Source of the DNA: Phoronis pallida
Lineage: Eukaryota; Phoronida; Phoronidae
Length of the DNA: 14,039 nt
Assembly: GCA_028565715.1 (NCBI GenBank)
Contig: JAOXYC010103332.1
Coordinates: forward strand, 1 to 14,039
Reading direction: 5' to 3'
This document shows positions 1 through 10,700 of this stretch, piece by piece. Each line of letters starts with the position of its first letter. The first letter of the stretch is position 1. The notes below the pieces were generated by a model. The model worked only from the letters and a program-made list of their open reading frames with translations, ran no database searches and was not told the origin of the DNA. The position numbers and the translations under genes are program-made.

Positions 1-186
1 GCAGCTCATTAGCTCATTCTAAAAAAAACTTAACACATTTCAGTGGTTTCATTAACTAAGGAACGGTTGCTAAGTAACTCATTCTCCTTAGATTTGTCAC
101 ATCAATATATATTTTTTACTTTGAATATATTTTTCAATAGGAATTGTGGTGATGAGACTCATTTTCAATTATATTTTTTCTCACCA

Positions 187-216
187 TTGACTTAGCAACA
201 GTTGCTAGGTTGTCAA
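187..216. repeat. Short palindrome around TAGCAACAGTTGCTA
   Basis: TTGACTTAGCAACAGTTGCTAGGTTGTCAA is a near-perfect inverted repeat. A related half (GGTTGCTAAGTAACTC...CTTAG) is at about 65-91, so it is probably part of an older repeat. Confidence 0.7.
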
Positions 217-348
217 TTTTCCTTAGTCAATGATTGGCATTTTTTTAAAAATAGCTGCCGTCATTTAATCTTTTCAGACAAATATAGAAGCCAAAAATTG
301 TTTAATCTTTGTAGAATACAAGATTTGTAATTAAAATAACTTGACAAA

Positions 349-790
349 CCGAAACGAAACTGGTGCCGGCCCATTGAGACTAGGAACATAATGTGTTCAG
401 TTTCGTTAAAATCTGTCAAAGGGTTTTCAAAAGTGCGATAAGCAATTGTCGATTTCCAAACTAATTCTGCAACCAGGGGAGTTAGGGAAGACATAAAGAC
501 ACAACAACGACTGGTGCCGGCCCATTGACCTAAGAAACATGCATGCCAAGTTTCAGTAAAATTCAACAAGCCGTTTTAAAAAAAGTGTAGACCATCAATT
601 GTCGATTTCCTTACTAATTCTAGGGGGAGTTAGGGTAGTGTGACGAACCAAAGAACGACTGATGCCAGTCTATTAAGCCAATTGAACCTTAGCAACATGT
701 ATGAGTAACATCAAATTCTGTAAAGTGGTTTGCAAAAAAAGTGCAGACAAGCAATTGTGGATGGAAGGACGGACCACAATTGGACGCATA
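349..790 (+). repeat. Three diverged tandem units of about 150 bp
   Basis: Units begin at 359 (ACTGGTGCCGGCCCATTGA), 510 (the same) and 658 (ACTGATGCCAGTCTATTAA). Each contains in the same order an AACATG-like segment, a TTCAAAAGTGC or similar segment, GCAATTGT(C/G)GAT and, in the first two, GGGAGTTAGGG. The spacing is 151 and 148 bp. Confidence 0.85.
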
Positions 791-1148
791 AAAATGTATC
801 AATGCTCGACTGGGGATGTAACAATATGGTTGCCTGACCAGATTAACTAATTAATAATTAATATAATCAAACTTCACAATTGATTATTTAATATATCAAT
901 ATTGAGGTTTCAACCATCTTATTTCGCATTTTTTATACTCTTATTATAGGGATCTTTGAGTAAAAAATTATCCTGATATAGCAACCTGATGCATCATTGG
1001 AATAAGCTGGTAACTCTGAATTATGGATTTTCAATGCTTTTACAGCCATTTCTATCATTGAAACTAGGTTGTTTCCCAGTTCAGTTCCAAATTTTTCTGT
1101 CTTCAATATTTATCATGTAAAATTCACTATAAATAAATGTATGCTTTT

Positions 1149-1470
1149 ACTGGCCGAAAGTGATACATATTGGAAAGACAAAAACATTCGGAACTGATCT
1201 GGGAATTGAACCTAGGCCTCTTGATTGCCAGTCAGATACTCTACCATCTAAGCTTACCAGCTCCTACTATTTTCTATGCTTATTTTCCTAACGCTATAAG
1301 CCAGAAGAGTTATTACCCCATGAGTGGCGCTGTGGCCTTTTACTGGCTTATAGCGTTAAAATTAGCAAAGAAAATAGTAGGAGCTGGTAGGCTTAGATGG
1401 TGGAGTATCTGACTCGCAATCAGGAGGCCTAGGTTCGATTCCCAGATCAGTTCCCAATTTTTCTGTCTTC
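1149..1470. repeat. Inverted pair of tRNA-like elements (hairpin of about 125-bp arms)
   Basis: The left arm (about 1171-1304) and right arm (1343-1470) are near-identical inverted copies around a 38-base spacer; both contain GATCTGGGAATYGAACCTAGG or its complement. Each arm is a tRNA-like element. On the plus strand of the right arm these are box A GCTTAGATGGTGGAGTA, a 5-bp anticodon stem around CTCGCAA, and box B GGTTCGATTCC. The left arm carries the family's terminal motif (TACTGGCCGAAAGTGA at 1148-1163). Confidence 0.88.
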
Positions 1471-1488
1471 TAAATTTACTATGTTTAC

Positions 1489-1789
1489 CTGCTCTAACGT
1501 AGACTGACAAAAACTGTACTCTTCAATGTTAAACTTCTCCTTCCCGCTCTCAAATGCTTCAAAGATGGCCGCCAATGACTTGACCTGTTTCTGAGTGATT
1601 TTATAGCTCATCCAATCGCTGAAATATTCCACACGAACAGCGCCTGGGAACAGCGTGTGAATGAACTCATGCAGCCGAGCCATATTGTGCTCTAAAGATT
1701 CGTTAGTGTCATTTGAACGGCCAACTTTGACCTCCAGAATATATCCACCGCCATATTTGTCTTTTAAGTGCTGCGTTGAGCCTATACAC
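1489..1789 (-). CDS. ABCA5-like: ABCA exon 18: C-terminal regulatory region, last coding exon seen
   Basis: The exon has 301 bp, completing Glu and then 100 codons, ending at phase 0. It reads [20 protein letters not shown] and later [17 protein letters not shown]-x-QHLK-x-K(Y/F)GxGY and the closing YS-x-x-Q-x-TLEQ are the standard end of ABCA NBD2 and its regulatory domain. ABCA5 has a very similar IEEYSF.Q.TLEQ. The donor GTAAAC follows LEQ directly. In ABCA proteins a short terminal exon starting VF normally follows. I could not find it in 1-1488, so the protein is probably finished outside the window. Confidence 0.95.
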
Positions 1790-4700
1790 CTATTAAGAGG
1801 AAACATTTTGATATTATTACTAGAAACATTGTGAAGCCATTTTAATCAAGAAGCTCCATCCAGTGCTGAACCACACAAGTTATTTAAAAGAAAATAGCCG
1901 ATTTAAGTTGCAGCAACTATCCACTTCAACCTTTTTGTTCAGCTAGGCTGCTCATAAGAAGCATACTGTAATGTAATTCAGACGTAATTTTGTGTGGACA
2001 GAAGGGTCAACTCTGACAAATGGGTAGGACTGTGTCAAGGGAGCATCATCAAGAACACCTCGAAAGAGTCAGATCAGGAATAACTCCCCCTGTTGAACAG
2101 AAATGACAAGGTAATCTTGGCTCCAGTTTACAATCATGGGTGAAAACATTTAGTCCGAAGCGGGTGAAAACTAAGCAGTCATTAATTTAAACTAGGTCTA
2201 GCCGGACATAACTGTCTGAACAACACAACATTTATCAATCCAAGTAATAGCACATTCCTGACATGCGCTCTTTTGTCTAGTGGAGATAGAAAACGGACCT
2301 CAAGTAACCTGGATGTTTGCCCAACATTGACCAATCACTTATTGAATTTCATATGGCCTAGAAAGAAGCACTTAATTTCTAGCAGTATAAAGTCTTTGAT
2401 AAAAAAATAAATATACTTGGGCAATATTGGTATCAAAAAGCCGACATCTTCTCAACACATCTGGGTTACTTAGTTTGTTTTCCGTCTCCACTGCATAAAG
2501 CAGTATTGAAATTTATTCTAATCAAAACCACTGTTGACTAAATGCTTTCTGGTGGAACATCTTTTAAGCTTAGTTTCAGCTTCATTAGATGCCTAATCAA
2601 CTTACTCCATTCTTCCATTGACCATGATTGATATACGACTACACAGGGCGTCAGCCTCCTCCATATAATGTGTTGTGAGAATAGCACCTCGCCTACTTCC
2701 TTCAAAACTACTCGTTATTGTGTCCCTACAAAAAGTAACAGAAATGTGTAATGACAGGTCATCACTAGTGTTGGGAATCGTTGAAAATATCCGGTCGATT
2801 AATCGTCCACCTTGTCCGAACGATTAATCGATTCATAAGATTATGAAGACGTCATTTAATGTATCCTAAAACTTCGATGTTCCAATTCGGAAATTCATCA
2901 CTATTTGAACACCCCCCTACCTAATACATGTTTGCACAACCTAAAACAAACAATACAAGGTGCTAAAGTGGCCGTTTTTGCTTTCTTTTTATGCTTGACC
3001 TTGCGTTTAGCATTGGGGAATGGCTCGACCGCTCGGAATTTAGGCCCAATCCGACCGATTAATCGACTTTACGATTAATCGTTACAACACTAGTCATCAC
3101 TAACAGATATATGCACTAAAATGACAAGTTAAAATAATTTGCTGCATATTTCATTGTAGGAAAGTCACTGATCGAATCAGGTTAAATAACAAGAAGACTC
3201 ATTTAGGTAACTTGGTGAATCTGATAAAATACCGAAACAGTTGATTCACTTGACAAAACTGCAAAATCTTAAAATGTCATATAGGAAATAAGAAGGATTT
3301 CGTTAGTTGATTTTTGTCAACAGTTTAGACATTTACTCATAATCTAAATCATTTTTCCTGGTCACTAAGAGAACAGGTAACAGGGCTTTCTATATATACT
3401 AATAAATACTAACTACCGTATTATGAGCACTTCATTTCCGACAAAATATACAAACAAATGCAAGAAATAAATTGAACTTTGAATCAGTGAATTTATTTTG
3501 ATTATGGAGATTAGTCAGCTCACCATAGAAATCGTTTAGATTTGGGATCCATTCCCGTGGACGGTTCATCTAGTAAAACTATTTTAGGATCTCCCAGCAT
3601 GCTCATTGCATAACTCAACTGAAAGTAAAATGTAAAATTTTATTAATTTTTTATTGAAAATAAAAAAGTTTGAACTTTTCTGAAAGTTAACATGTGTTGT
3701 TCTGTGATTAAGGAACAACGTTCTTGTAGAGAAGATTTAGCAAGTAACACCTTATAACATAATAATTTCCATATTTGCCAAGACATTGCCTATGAATTAT
3801 TTCGCTTTTCCAAGACAATACTCCAAGAATATGTTTGGTGACAATGTTCAACTACAATTAGGTTTAATACTTTTGGGCTCAGTTTCACAAAGATAAGATT
3901 TTTCAACTCAAGTCCAAAATTTAGACTCATGATACCCATTGCCAGTGATTCTCATAATGCCTGAGAAGTTATACAACATTTTATTTGATGGGAATTTGAA
4001 AAATCATAGAACAAGCCTTTGGCAAGTTCTGTGATTTTTCAAAATCCAAACCAATAAAATGTTGTTTTACTACCCATGATTTTGTAAATCATTTTATCAC
4101 ACAACTTTTTTGAATTTTTTTTTTGAAGTTCTGAGTTACTTTTCTGGCTCAAACACTGAGTGTTTAAGTTAGCATGAAATAGTTATGTGATTAATACATT
4201 TCATACACTGCTGTTTAATACACCGGGAAATGTTTGGCGTGCAATAATGACACTACACATGTCTCCTTATACTAACCTTTCTCTTGGTACCTCCCGACAG
4301 AGTTTTTGACCTTTTATTTCTATGTTCTTGGATACCTAAGTTATCCAGAAAGCTGAAAACATGGAATTATTCATTATTGAAGAGACCACCTTTTCGTGTC
4401 AGATTGTGTTTTGAAACAATTCAAATTCAAAACCCCCCAAATTGCCAATTTGATCTCCTATTGGTTATCGATTAACAAATGTTCAAATTACTGTATTGCC
4501 GCTCCAGATTAGTCTCATCTGAGTTAAGGTTTTGACTGTGTATCAAAATCAAAAAAATAATGATAACCTTTTTCGCAGAAAATTTTAACAAATTGGTACA
4601 AAAACAAATTGTAATTTACAATTGCAAGGAATAAAGGCAATAAAAATAAACTTTGAAAACAAGATTCTTTTAAATTAGCACAGAAAATACTAGCACCTCG

Positions 4701-7700
4701 ATAGTTCAGTGGTTTTTTAAAAGAACACTTTATCATGAAATAGAAGACCTGTGTTTGATTACCGGCCGGGTTCCAAATTTTTCTGTCTTCAAAATAAATC
4801 ACAATTGTGGCCAGTAAAAGCAAACATTTATTTGAATAATTAGAAATAACTTACTAATCAGCCACGAGGGCCACCTCCTCCGATGGGATGCCCCGTATGG
4901 CCGCATAACATTCAATATGCTCTTTAGGTGTGATCCTATCCCACAATGCATCATGTTGTGGACAATAACCCATCACTTTGAATGCTTCGGACATACTGGA
5001 ATGGACGTCATGACCCCCTGCAGTGACCTGAAATTCAACAGTTATAAGATAAATAATAGTCCATTGTAGAAAAATAATTTGTAACAAAACTTGAATTAGT
5101 TATAGCCCGAGTTTACATAAAAGCAAATACAAAACTTTCCGTTAAGTTAATAACGAAATGTTTTGAAAACATCTTAATGATACCATATCTAACTTTGCAG
5201 GGAAATGGTAACCTGTAAATGTTTTCAGTAAATGGGTTTCTTGTTTTGCAGAGGAAGCTCATTACTATACAAAAAGTGCCTCACCAGATTCATAAACCAG
5301 AAAATTATGTCAGTTCAATTGCATGCCTACCCATTCTTTGTTAGTAACAAGAGAGAATTCTATACCATACAAAAAGCACCTATTATTTTTTGACACCCGT
5401 ACCCCATACATATACCAGAGAATAATCAAGTCAATTCCATAGCATGCTCACCCGTCCTTTGTTAGGTCCAGTTTCAGCGATGATCATATTGAGTGTTGTG
5501 GTTTTACCCGCTCCATTAGGCCCTAACAGACCGAATACTTCACCCGGCATGACTGCAAATGATACGTTCTTCACAGCAACCATCATCTACGGAGAAATCA
5601 ATATACCACATATAAATGTAATGTATGCATTAACTGGTCAAAAGTGATAAAGTTTAAAGCTAGAAAAATTCAGGGGGCCGACCAGGAATCAAACCCAAGT
5701 CTCCTATTGTCATGATAAGTTTTCCTAGTCATCTCTGCAAGTTTTTTTTTTTTAAAAAAAAAAAATGCAAAACCTTGGATTGGCTTGTGTGAGGTTCAAT
5801 GTAGGCTACAGCAGGTTGGCTTGTGTGAGGTTCAATGTAGGCTACAGCAGAGTGGCTTATATGAGGTTCAATGTAGGCTACAGCAGGTTGGCTTATATGA
5901 GGTTCAATGTAGGCTACTGCAGGTTGGCTTATGTGAGGTTCAATGTAGGCTACAGCAGGTTGGCTTATGTGAGGTTCAATGTAGGCTACAGCAGGTTGGC
6001 TTATGTGAGGTTCAATGTAGGCTACAGCAGGTTGGCTTGTGTGAGGTTCAATGTAGGCTACAGCAGGTTGGCTCGTGTGAGGTTCAATGTAGGCTACAGC
6101 AGGTTGGCTTGTGTGAGGTTCAATGTAGGCTACAGCAGGTTGGCTTATATGAGGTTCAATGTAGGCTAGTCAGCAGGTTGGCTAATGTGAGGTTCAATGT
6201 AGGCTACAGCAGGTCTACTTTCTTGTTTACAAATCAAGTGTTTTGGCATATTTCTGGAGGAAACAGTTGAGAGACAGCGCACAAGCATTGCTACAATGAT
6301 CGCTCTGGAGAGGGATGATCAGATATGTAAAATAAGTTGTTAGCTGTATTTCTGCAAAGTATTTTGGATCAAACCCAAAATCTGTCGGAATGCTACGAAT
6401 CGTCGTATTTTCGAGGACTTTTGCCGGAAGGATCAAACCCATTGCATCCTTGAGTAATGATCTGAGTAAACTTACAAAGAAAATAAAGCAGAAAACATGG
6501 ACTGAAACTTACCCCGTTTTCAGACTCAGCTTGTAATTCTTGATACTGAAATTGAAAATAATAAGGAACTTTGTCAAAGAATTTAAGTCAAAGTCTTTTC
6601 TGAGTATAACAAATTGTTAGTGGTAAAGTAAACATCAACAAAATGGCATTAAATAAAGATTGGGTCAACAAAACTTGAATATTGTAAGACATCAAGATGT
6701 AGTAGATATGAGTAGAAACTCGAGTCAATTACTGGAAATTAATTTGATCACTCACTGGAAATTAAATTCATTTCTAGTAATTGACTCATTAAATTTCTAC
6801 TCGAAACTTCCAATGGTTAAATGCTTACCAGTCCTTTAACCCAAACCACTGCAAAAATAATTTACTTCTAGTTTGTTTGGTGCGCTTCATTCATATTTTT
6901 TAAAGCTATTGGGAAATAAAGTAACACAAGATAAGACACCTACCTTTTCAATGTTCTTTCTGTCTTCTCTTGGTGGCTTGAATTCCTTCCGTAATTTCAA
7001 CACTTTCACAACAGGCTCCTATGAGGGTGTTTAATAATTAAGTTAACAAAAAGTTAAGTTATAAGAACATTTATTCGTTGATGTGTTTCTATTCAATTCT
7101 TATTTTGTATTGTACATTGTATTCTGTAATAATTTCTTTCTGCATCAATAAATTTGTAGATTTTATTCAATGTGAGAAGTAGAGTGTCTCAAAATAATGA
7201 AAATTTAATATCAAAATTGTTTGTGAAATTCACACTCTTCTTTTTCCTGAACATTCAGTTTGTTGGTTAAACATTAAAAATAAACAATACAAAAACAAAT
7301 AATCAAATTTTATTATACTATTTCCTTTTGTAAACTCACGGTTGAATGTCCCTCCGTGCTGAAATTTTGTACTTTTTCTCTTTCCATGGTGACGTCTTCG
7401 TCTTCATTTTCTGGGACGTCATTATTCTCACACGCAACGTCATTGGTTTTAGGCTTACAGCCACATACTTGGAAAGCATCCCGGATATCACCGCCCGTAC
7501 TGCGGATCTCCAAGTACCTCAGTAGGAAATAGTTCCATATGCAGTGGACAGGGGGCTGGAAAAATATCAGTATCATTTATGTTATTTGGATTTTTTTACA
7601 TTCACATCCCATCTAAATAACGCATTACAACTTTTTGATGTCTCACATACATTTTTATCATACTGGTTACTCTTAAGGATGAAGCCATGTTACATGCTTA

Positions 7701-10700
7701 TGAGAGGTACACTAGTTTGTCCGGGTTTTGTCAAAACTGGCAATCACCTGGGAATCTTCCTATATTTAGTGCCTTTTAACTGCTTGACTAGAACAACTCC
7801 CTTTCAAAATTGATCTTGTTGTTCTGATTTGCTCAATAATATTATCTTCAGCATGGTCAATCTCAAAAAACTTTTAGTGAGACTTGCAGTAGGAGTAGAC
7901 ACTAAACTACTACTGCAACAATGTTAATGAAACAATAGAAACAAAGATAAAGGTGGAACTTACAGCAATAAGAACTATGACAATGCCGGCCTCCCACTTG
8001 AAATATTCACTGATTGGTAGGTAGACTTCTGGTCCATACATTGATACATGTGTTCGATAAACCTGCAGGAAAATAATATAAATAGAGATTATTACCAGGC
8101 AAATTTCATATCGTGCTTGATATCGGTTCGAGTATCACTGCCCGTGGACTGATTTCCGGCGCGATGTGAAACTTTTCAGGTCATAATCTATTTATTATCA
8201 AGTTAAAAGTTTGACACTAAGACAGTGTTGTCTGCCATTTTTTACTTGCAATTTATGACTGTGTTAACTTCATCAGCGAGACGCACAATTTTTAATTCAA
8301 AACACAGGGCATTATATTGATAGGCCCACGGCACGTGGCCCTATCAGTGAAATTTGACTTTATTGTAAAAAATAAATTTTGAGGTATCATGGCAAAATTT
8401 CCATAGCTGTGAAATTAGTGCACCATACATTTTTCGGTGGAAGTTTTTAACCACAAACCTTGAGTATATAGTTGAGACCACCATAGGATGCGTACAGAGG
8501 GTTAGCCAATGACAGCAGTATATGTAGTGAAAATGCTACAGTTTTAGCAGTTCCTTCATAACTGTCTAGTAAACCCACGGCCATATACGGTATCAAAGCA
8601 ACCTACAACAGAACGTTATTACAGGTTTAATCAAGCACATGATTTTGTACAAGTATATTATAATTAATTAGTAATATTTATACTATTTGCTTGAAAATCA
8701 CCTCAAAATCTGTAAAAAACATGTTACCTACAAAACAGATTCCAACATGGCAACTCGTAAAAGAAAAAAAATCCAATGTTCGTGTAGTGAAATTCTAATT
8801 CTTAAGTCAATAGAAAATGTTGACTTTATTGTACAAGTTCGGTTCATATGCCATTCCACATTTTGTATTGACTTTAGATTGTATGTTATGCTTATGCATT
8901 TATATGCAGCCTCTAGGCTTGTCTGCTTGACAATGGTGGAAGCTCCATCAAAACATGGTGCTACTTAAAAACATTTTTTTTCTTCACGTGAAATAAACTT
9001 ACCAAAAACGTGAGCGTAGGTAATATGTTGAGTGCCGACTCTGTTTGATTGAAGAAGAACGACAGGTTGTATACGAGTAACATGTTTAGGAAGCCATAGA
9101 ACAGGAACAGTAGTACCAGACATAACATTGCACCCGGGTGATAGAAACCTTCAACCTGTGTGATAGACAGTTACTTTAAATCATGAGATTGTCCAAAATT
9201 GATGAACACACAATTCAATTTTCCCAATTGCAGGAGTACCAAAAAATTAAAGTTAAACATCGCTACTTATGAAATGTGAAATCATCAACTATTGAATGAG
9301 GTCAATTGCATTGGAATTGTTGTTACCAATTGCATTCTTACATTCATCTGGATGAATAACTACCTTCGCTTATTCCGGAAATTTCTATTCAGGCCGCCTA
9401 TGTGACTTGATGAAATATCTTTCGGCTGAGAACATAACTGAGATCAACTGTAACGTATTAACATTTTCGAAAGAACATAAGTAGCGATGTATGCGTTTAA
9501 ATTTTGTAGCTATTTTTTGGTGTACCAAATTGATGGGTGTCCAAAAACTGTTGGCATACACACGACCACAAGCCGTGGTTACTGAATTTCTGAGCTAATC
9601 TATTGTGGAAGTTTTTGTTGTTGTTGTGGTTTCATGTGTCCAAAAATAAAATTTCATGAATGATGAATTTTGTTCTTTTTCTCTGCAAGTGGAACATTTT
9701 TAAATGTTGACTTGTATTTGGGCATGGGCATATTTTAAGTAATATGTGGTTTTAATGCAGTGTTGTCACAGAAATCGTACATACAGTTGAATTAGACTTC
9801 AAGATCTGTACACACACACAGACCCACGCATTTACGCACAAGTTATACATTTGGACACAAGGAATCATAACTTTACTCTAGACTCATTGTTAAATCATTC
9901 ATTATCTTTGGATATTGCGTCTTAAGTTGAAAAAAAACACTTCAAAGAGCTTTAACTCTAGGCTAGATAAAGTGATTCTTTAACTGAAGATACTTTCTCC
10001 TCATTGGTGAGGATCTGGGGTCAACATTCAAATCAACTAAACATTTTGTGTACGAGTCCTTTGATGAATATAATTAACTTGTATCTGAGTAAAAGAAATT
10101 CAAAAAAATCTGTAAGGGGTGATTTGAGAGCTCTTTATCCTAAAAAAGTCTAACCCTGTCTTAAGACAAGGTTAGATTTGGATACAAAAAGCTCCCAAAA
10201 GCCCCTTTGCTGTTTTTTTTCTTCAATTTTTTTACCAAGATGCAAGTTAGTTATGTTCATCAAAGGACTCATACACAAGATTTCTAGTTGGTTTAAATTT
10301 CGACCCCAGATTCTCACCAACGAGGAGACAGTATCTTTAAATAATAGTAACTTTTCAATATCACCCACCTGGAATGCCAGTATAATGATGACGAAGACTA
10401 TCATAACACCATAGATCTGAACTGAGTCAGCAAACACTGTTGCACCCATATACATGTCATGGGACATTCCAGCTGTTCTTAACTGACTTCTAGCCTTGAT
10501 CTGAAACAGAATGACCCAAGAAGTTTGTGTCCAGAATTGATGAGACTTTAATGGATATCAACACGCATGCTTTTTTCCTATGAACATTGGAGGTTTTCAA
10601 GAAATTCTTTAGGGTTTATGCTAAAACTGGCTAGGCTGCGGGTGATAAATGAGAAACAAATTAGCGTTTTCTAAGCACCCTGGGCATGGGCCGTTATTAG

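Larger units (their letters stand above)
1..1488 (-). other. Sequence after the last coding exon: presumed intron
   Basis: It begins on the minus strand with a donor (GTAAAC) and shows no acceptable terminal exon starting VF, so it is probably an unfinished intron of at least 1,488 bp. It contains an inverted pair of tRNA-like elements (1149-1470), three diverged tandem units of about 150 bp (349-790), and related short motifs at 56-80 and 187-216. Bases 800-1140 are AT-rich without features. Confidence 0.65.
2726..3523 (-). other. Intron between ABCA exons 16 and 17, with a hAT-like miniature element
   Basis: A 798-bp phase-2 intron. It contains the 327-bp element at 2766-3092 with its 8-bp duplication. 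The remaining 3101-3523 shows nothing recognisable. Confidence 0.8.
5587..6512 (-). other. Intron between ABCA exons 12 and 13, with the minisatellite
   Basis: A 926-bp phase-0 intron. From its acceptor end it holds a degenerate tRNA-like repeat (about 5627-5740), a T12-A12 tract (5742-5765) and the 36-bp minisatellite (5780-6213). About 300 bp without a recognisable feature follow, up to the donor. Confidence 0.8.
9156..10368 (-). other. Intron between ABCA exons 6 and 7, the longest in the window
   Basis: A 1,213-bp phase-0 intron. Near the donor it holds a palindrome of about 365 bp (9980-10345), and near the acceptor an inverted-repeat element (about 9191-9540). A short CA-rich stretch lies at 9811-9820. 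No exon is missing, because exons 6 and 7 are in phase and contiguous in the protein. Confidence 0.8.

Noticed and set aside
261-569. Minus-strand open frame of about 100 codons
   Set aside because: It lies across the diverged 150-bp tandem repeats, has no recognisable domain and does not connect in phase to the ABCA exons.
1170-1412. Plus-strand open frame of 80 codons
   Set aside because: It lies entirely within the inverted pair of tRNA-like repeats.
1381-1445. A functional tRNA gene (anticodon-like loop CTCGCAA, box B GGTTCGATTCC)
   Set aside because: No proper 7-bp acceptor stem closes the fold, the T stem has a mismatch, and the sequence is part of a repeat family present several times in the window.
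4277-4316. Shorter version of the signature exon using the inner AG (ACATAG)
   Set aside because: Joined to exon 14 it creates TAA at the junction; the outer acceptor gives Tyr and an open frame.
4480-4530. A small exon between ABCA exons 14 and 15 (after CTTAACTCAG on the minus strand)
   Set aside because: It gives a stop in the required phase and is not needed once exon 15 is extended to 4352.
5581-5586. Start codon of a separate gene at the ATG ATG of exon 13
   Set aside because: It directly follows a splice acceptor, is in phase with upstream NBD2 exons, and a protein starting there would lack the first strand of the ATPase domain.
5765-6270. Plus-strand open frames encoding 12-residue repeats
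   Set aside because: They are produced by the 36-bp minisatellite, whose length is a multiple of three and lacks stops in two frames. The tract is inside an intron and has no promoter or conserved domain.
10178-10467. Plus- and minus-strand open frames around 10150-10467 as independent genes
   Set aside because: The minus-strand one is exon 6 read through into the palindrome; the plus-strand one is its antisense and repeat sequence.
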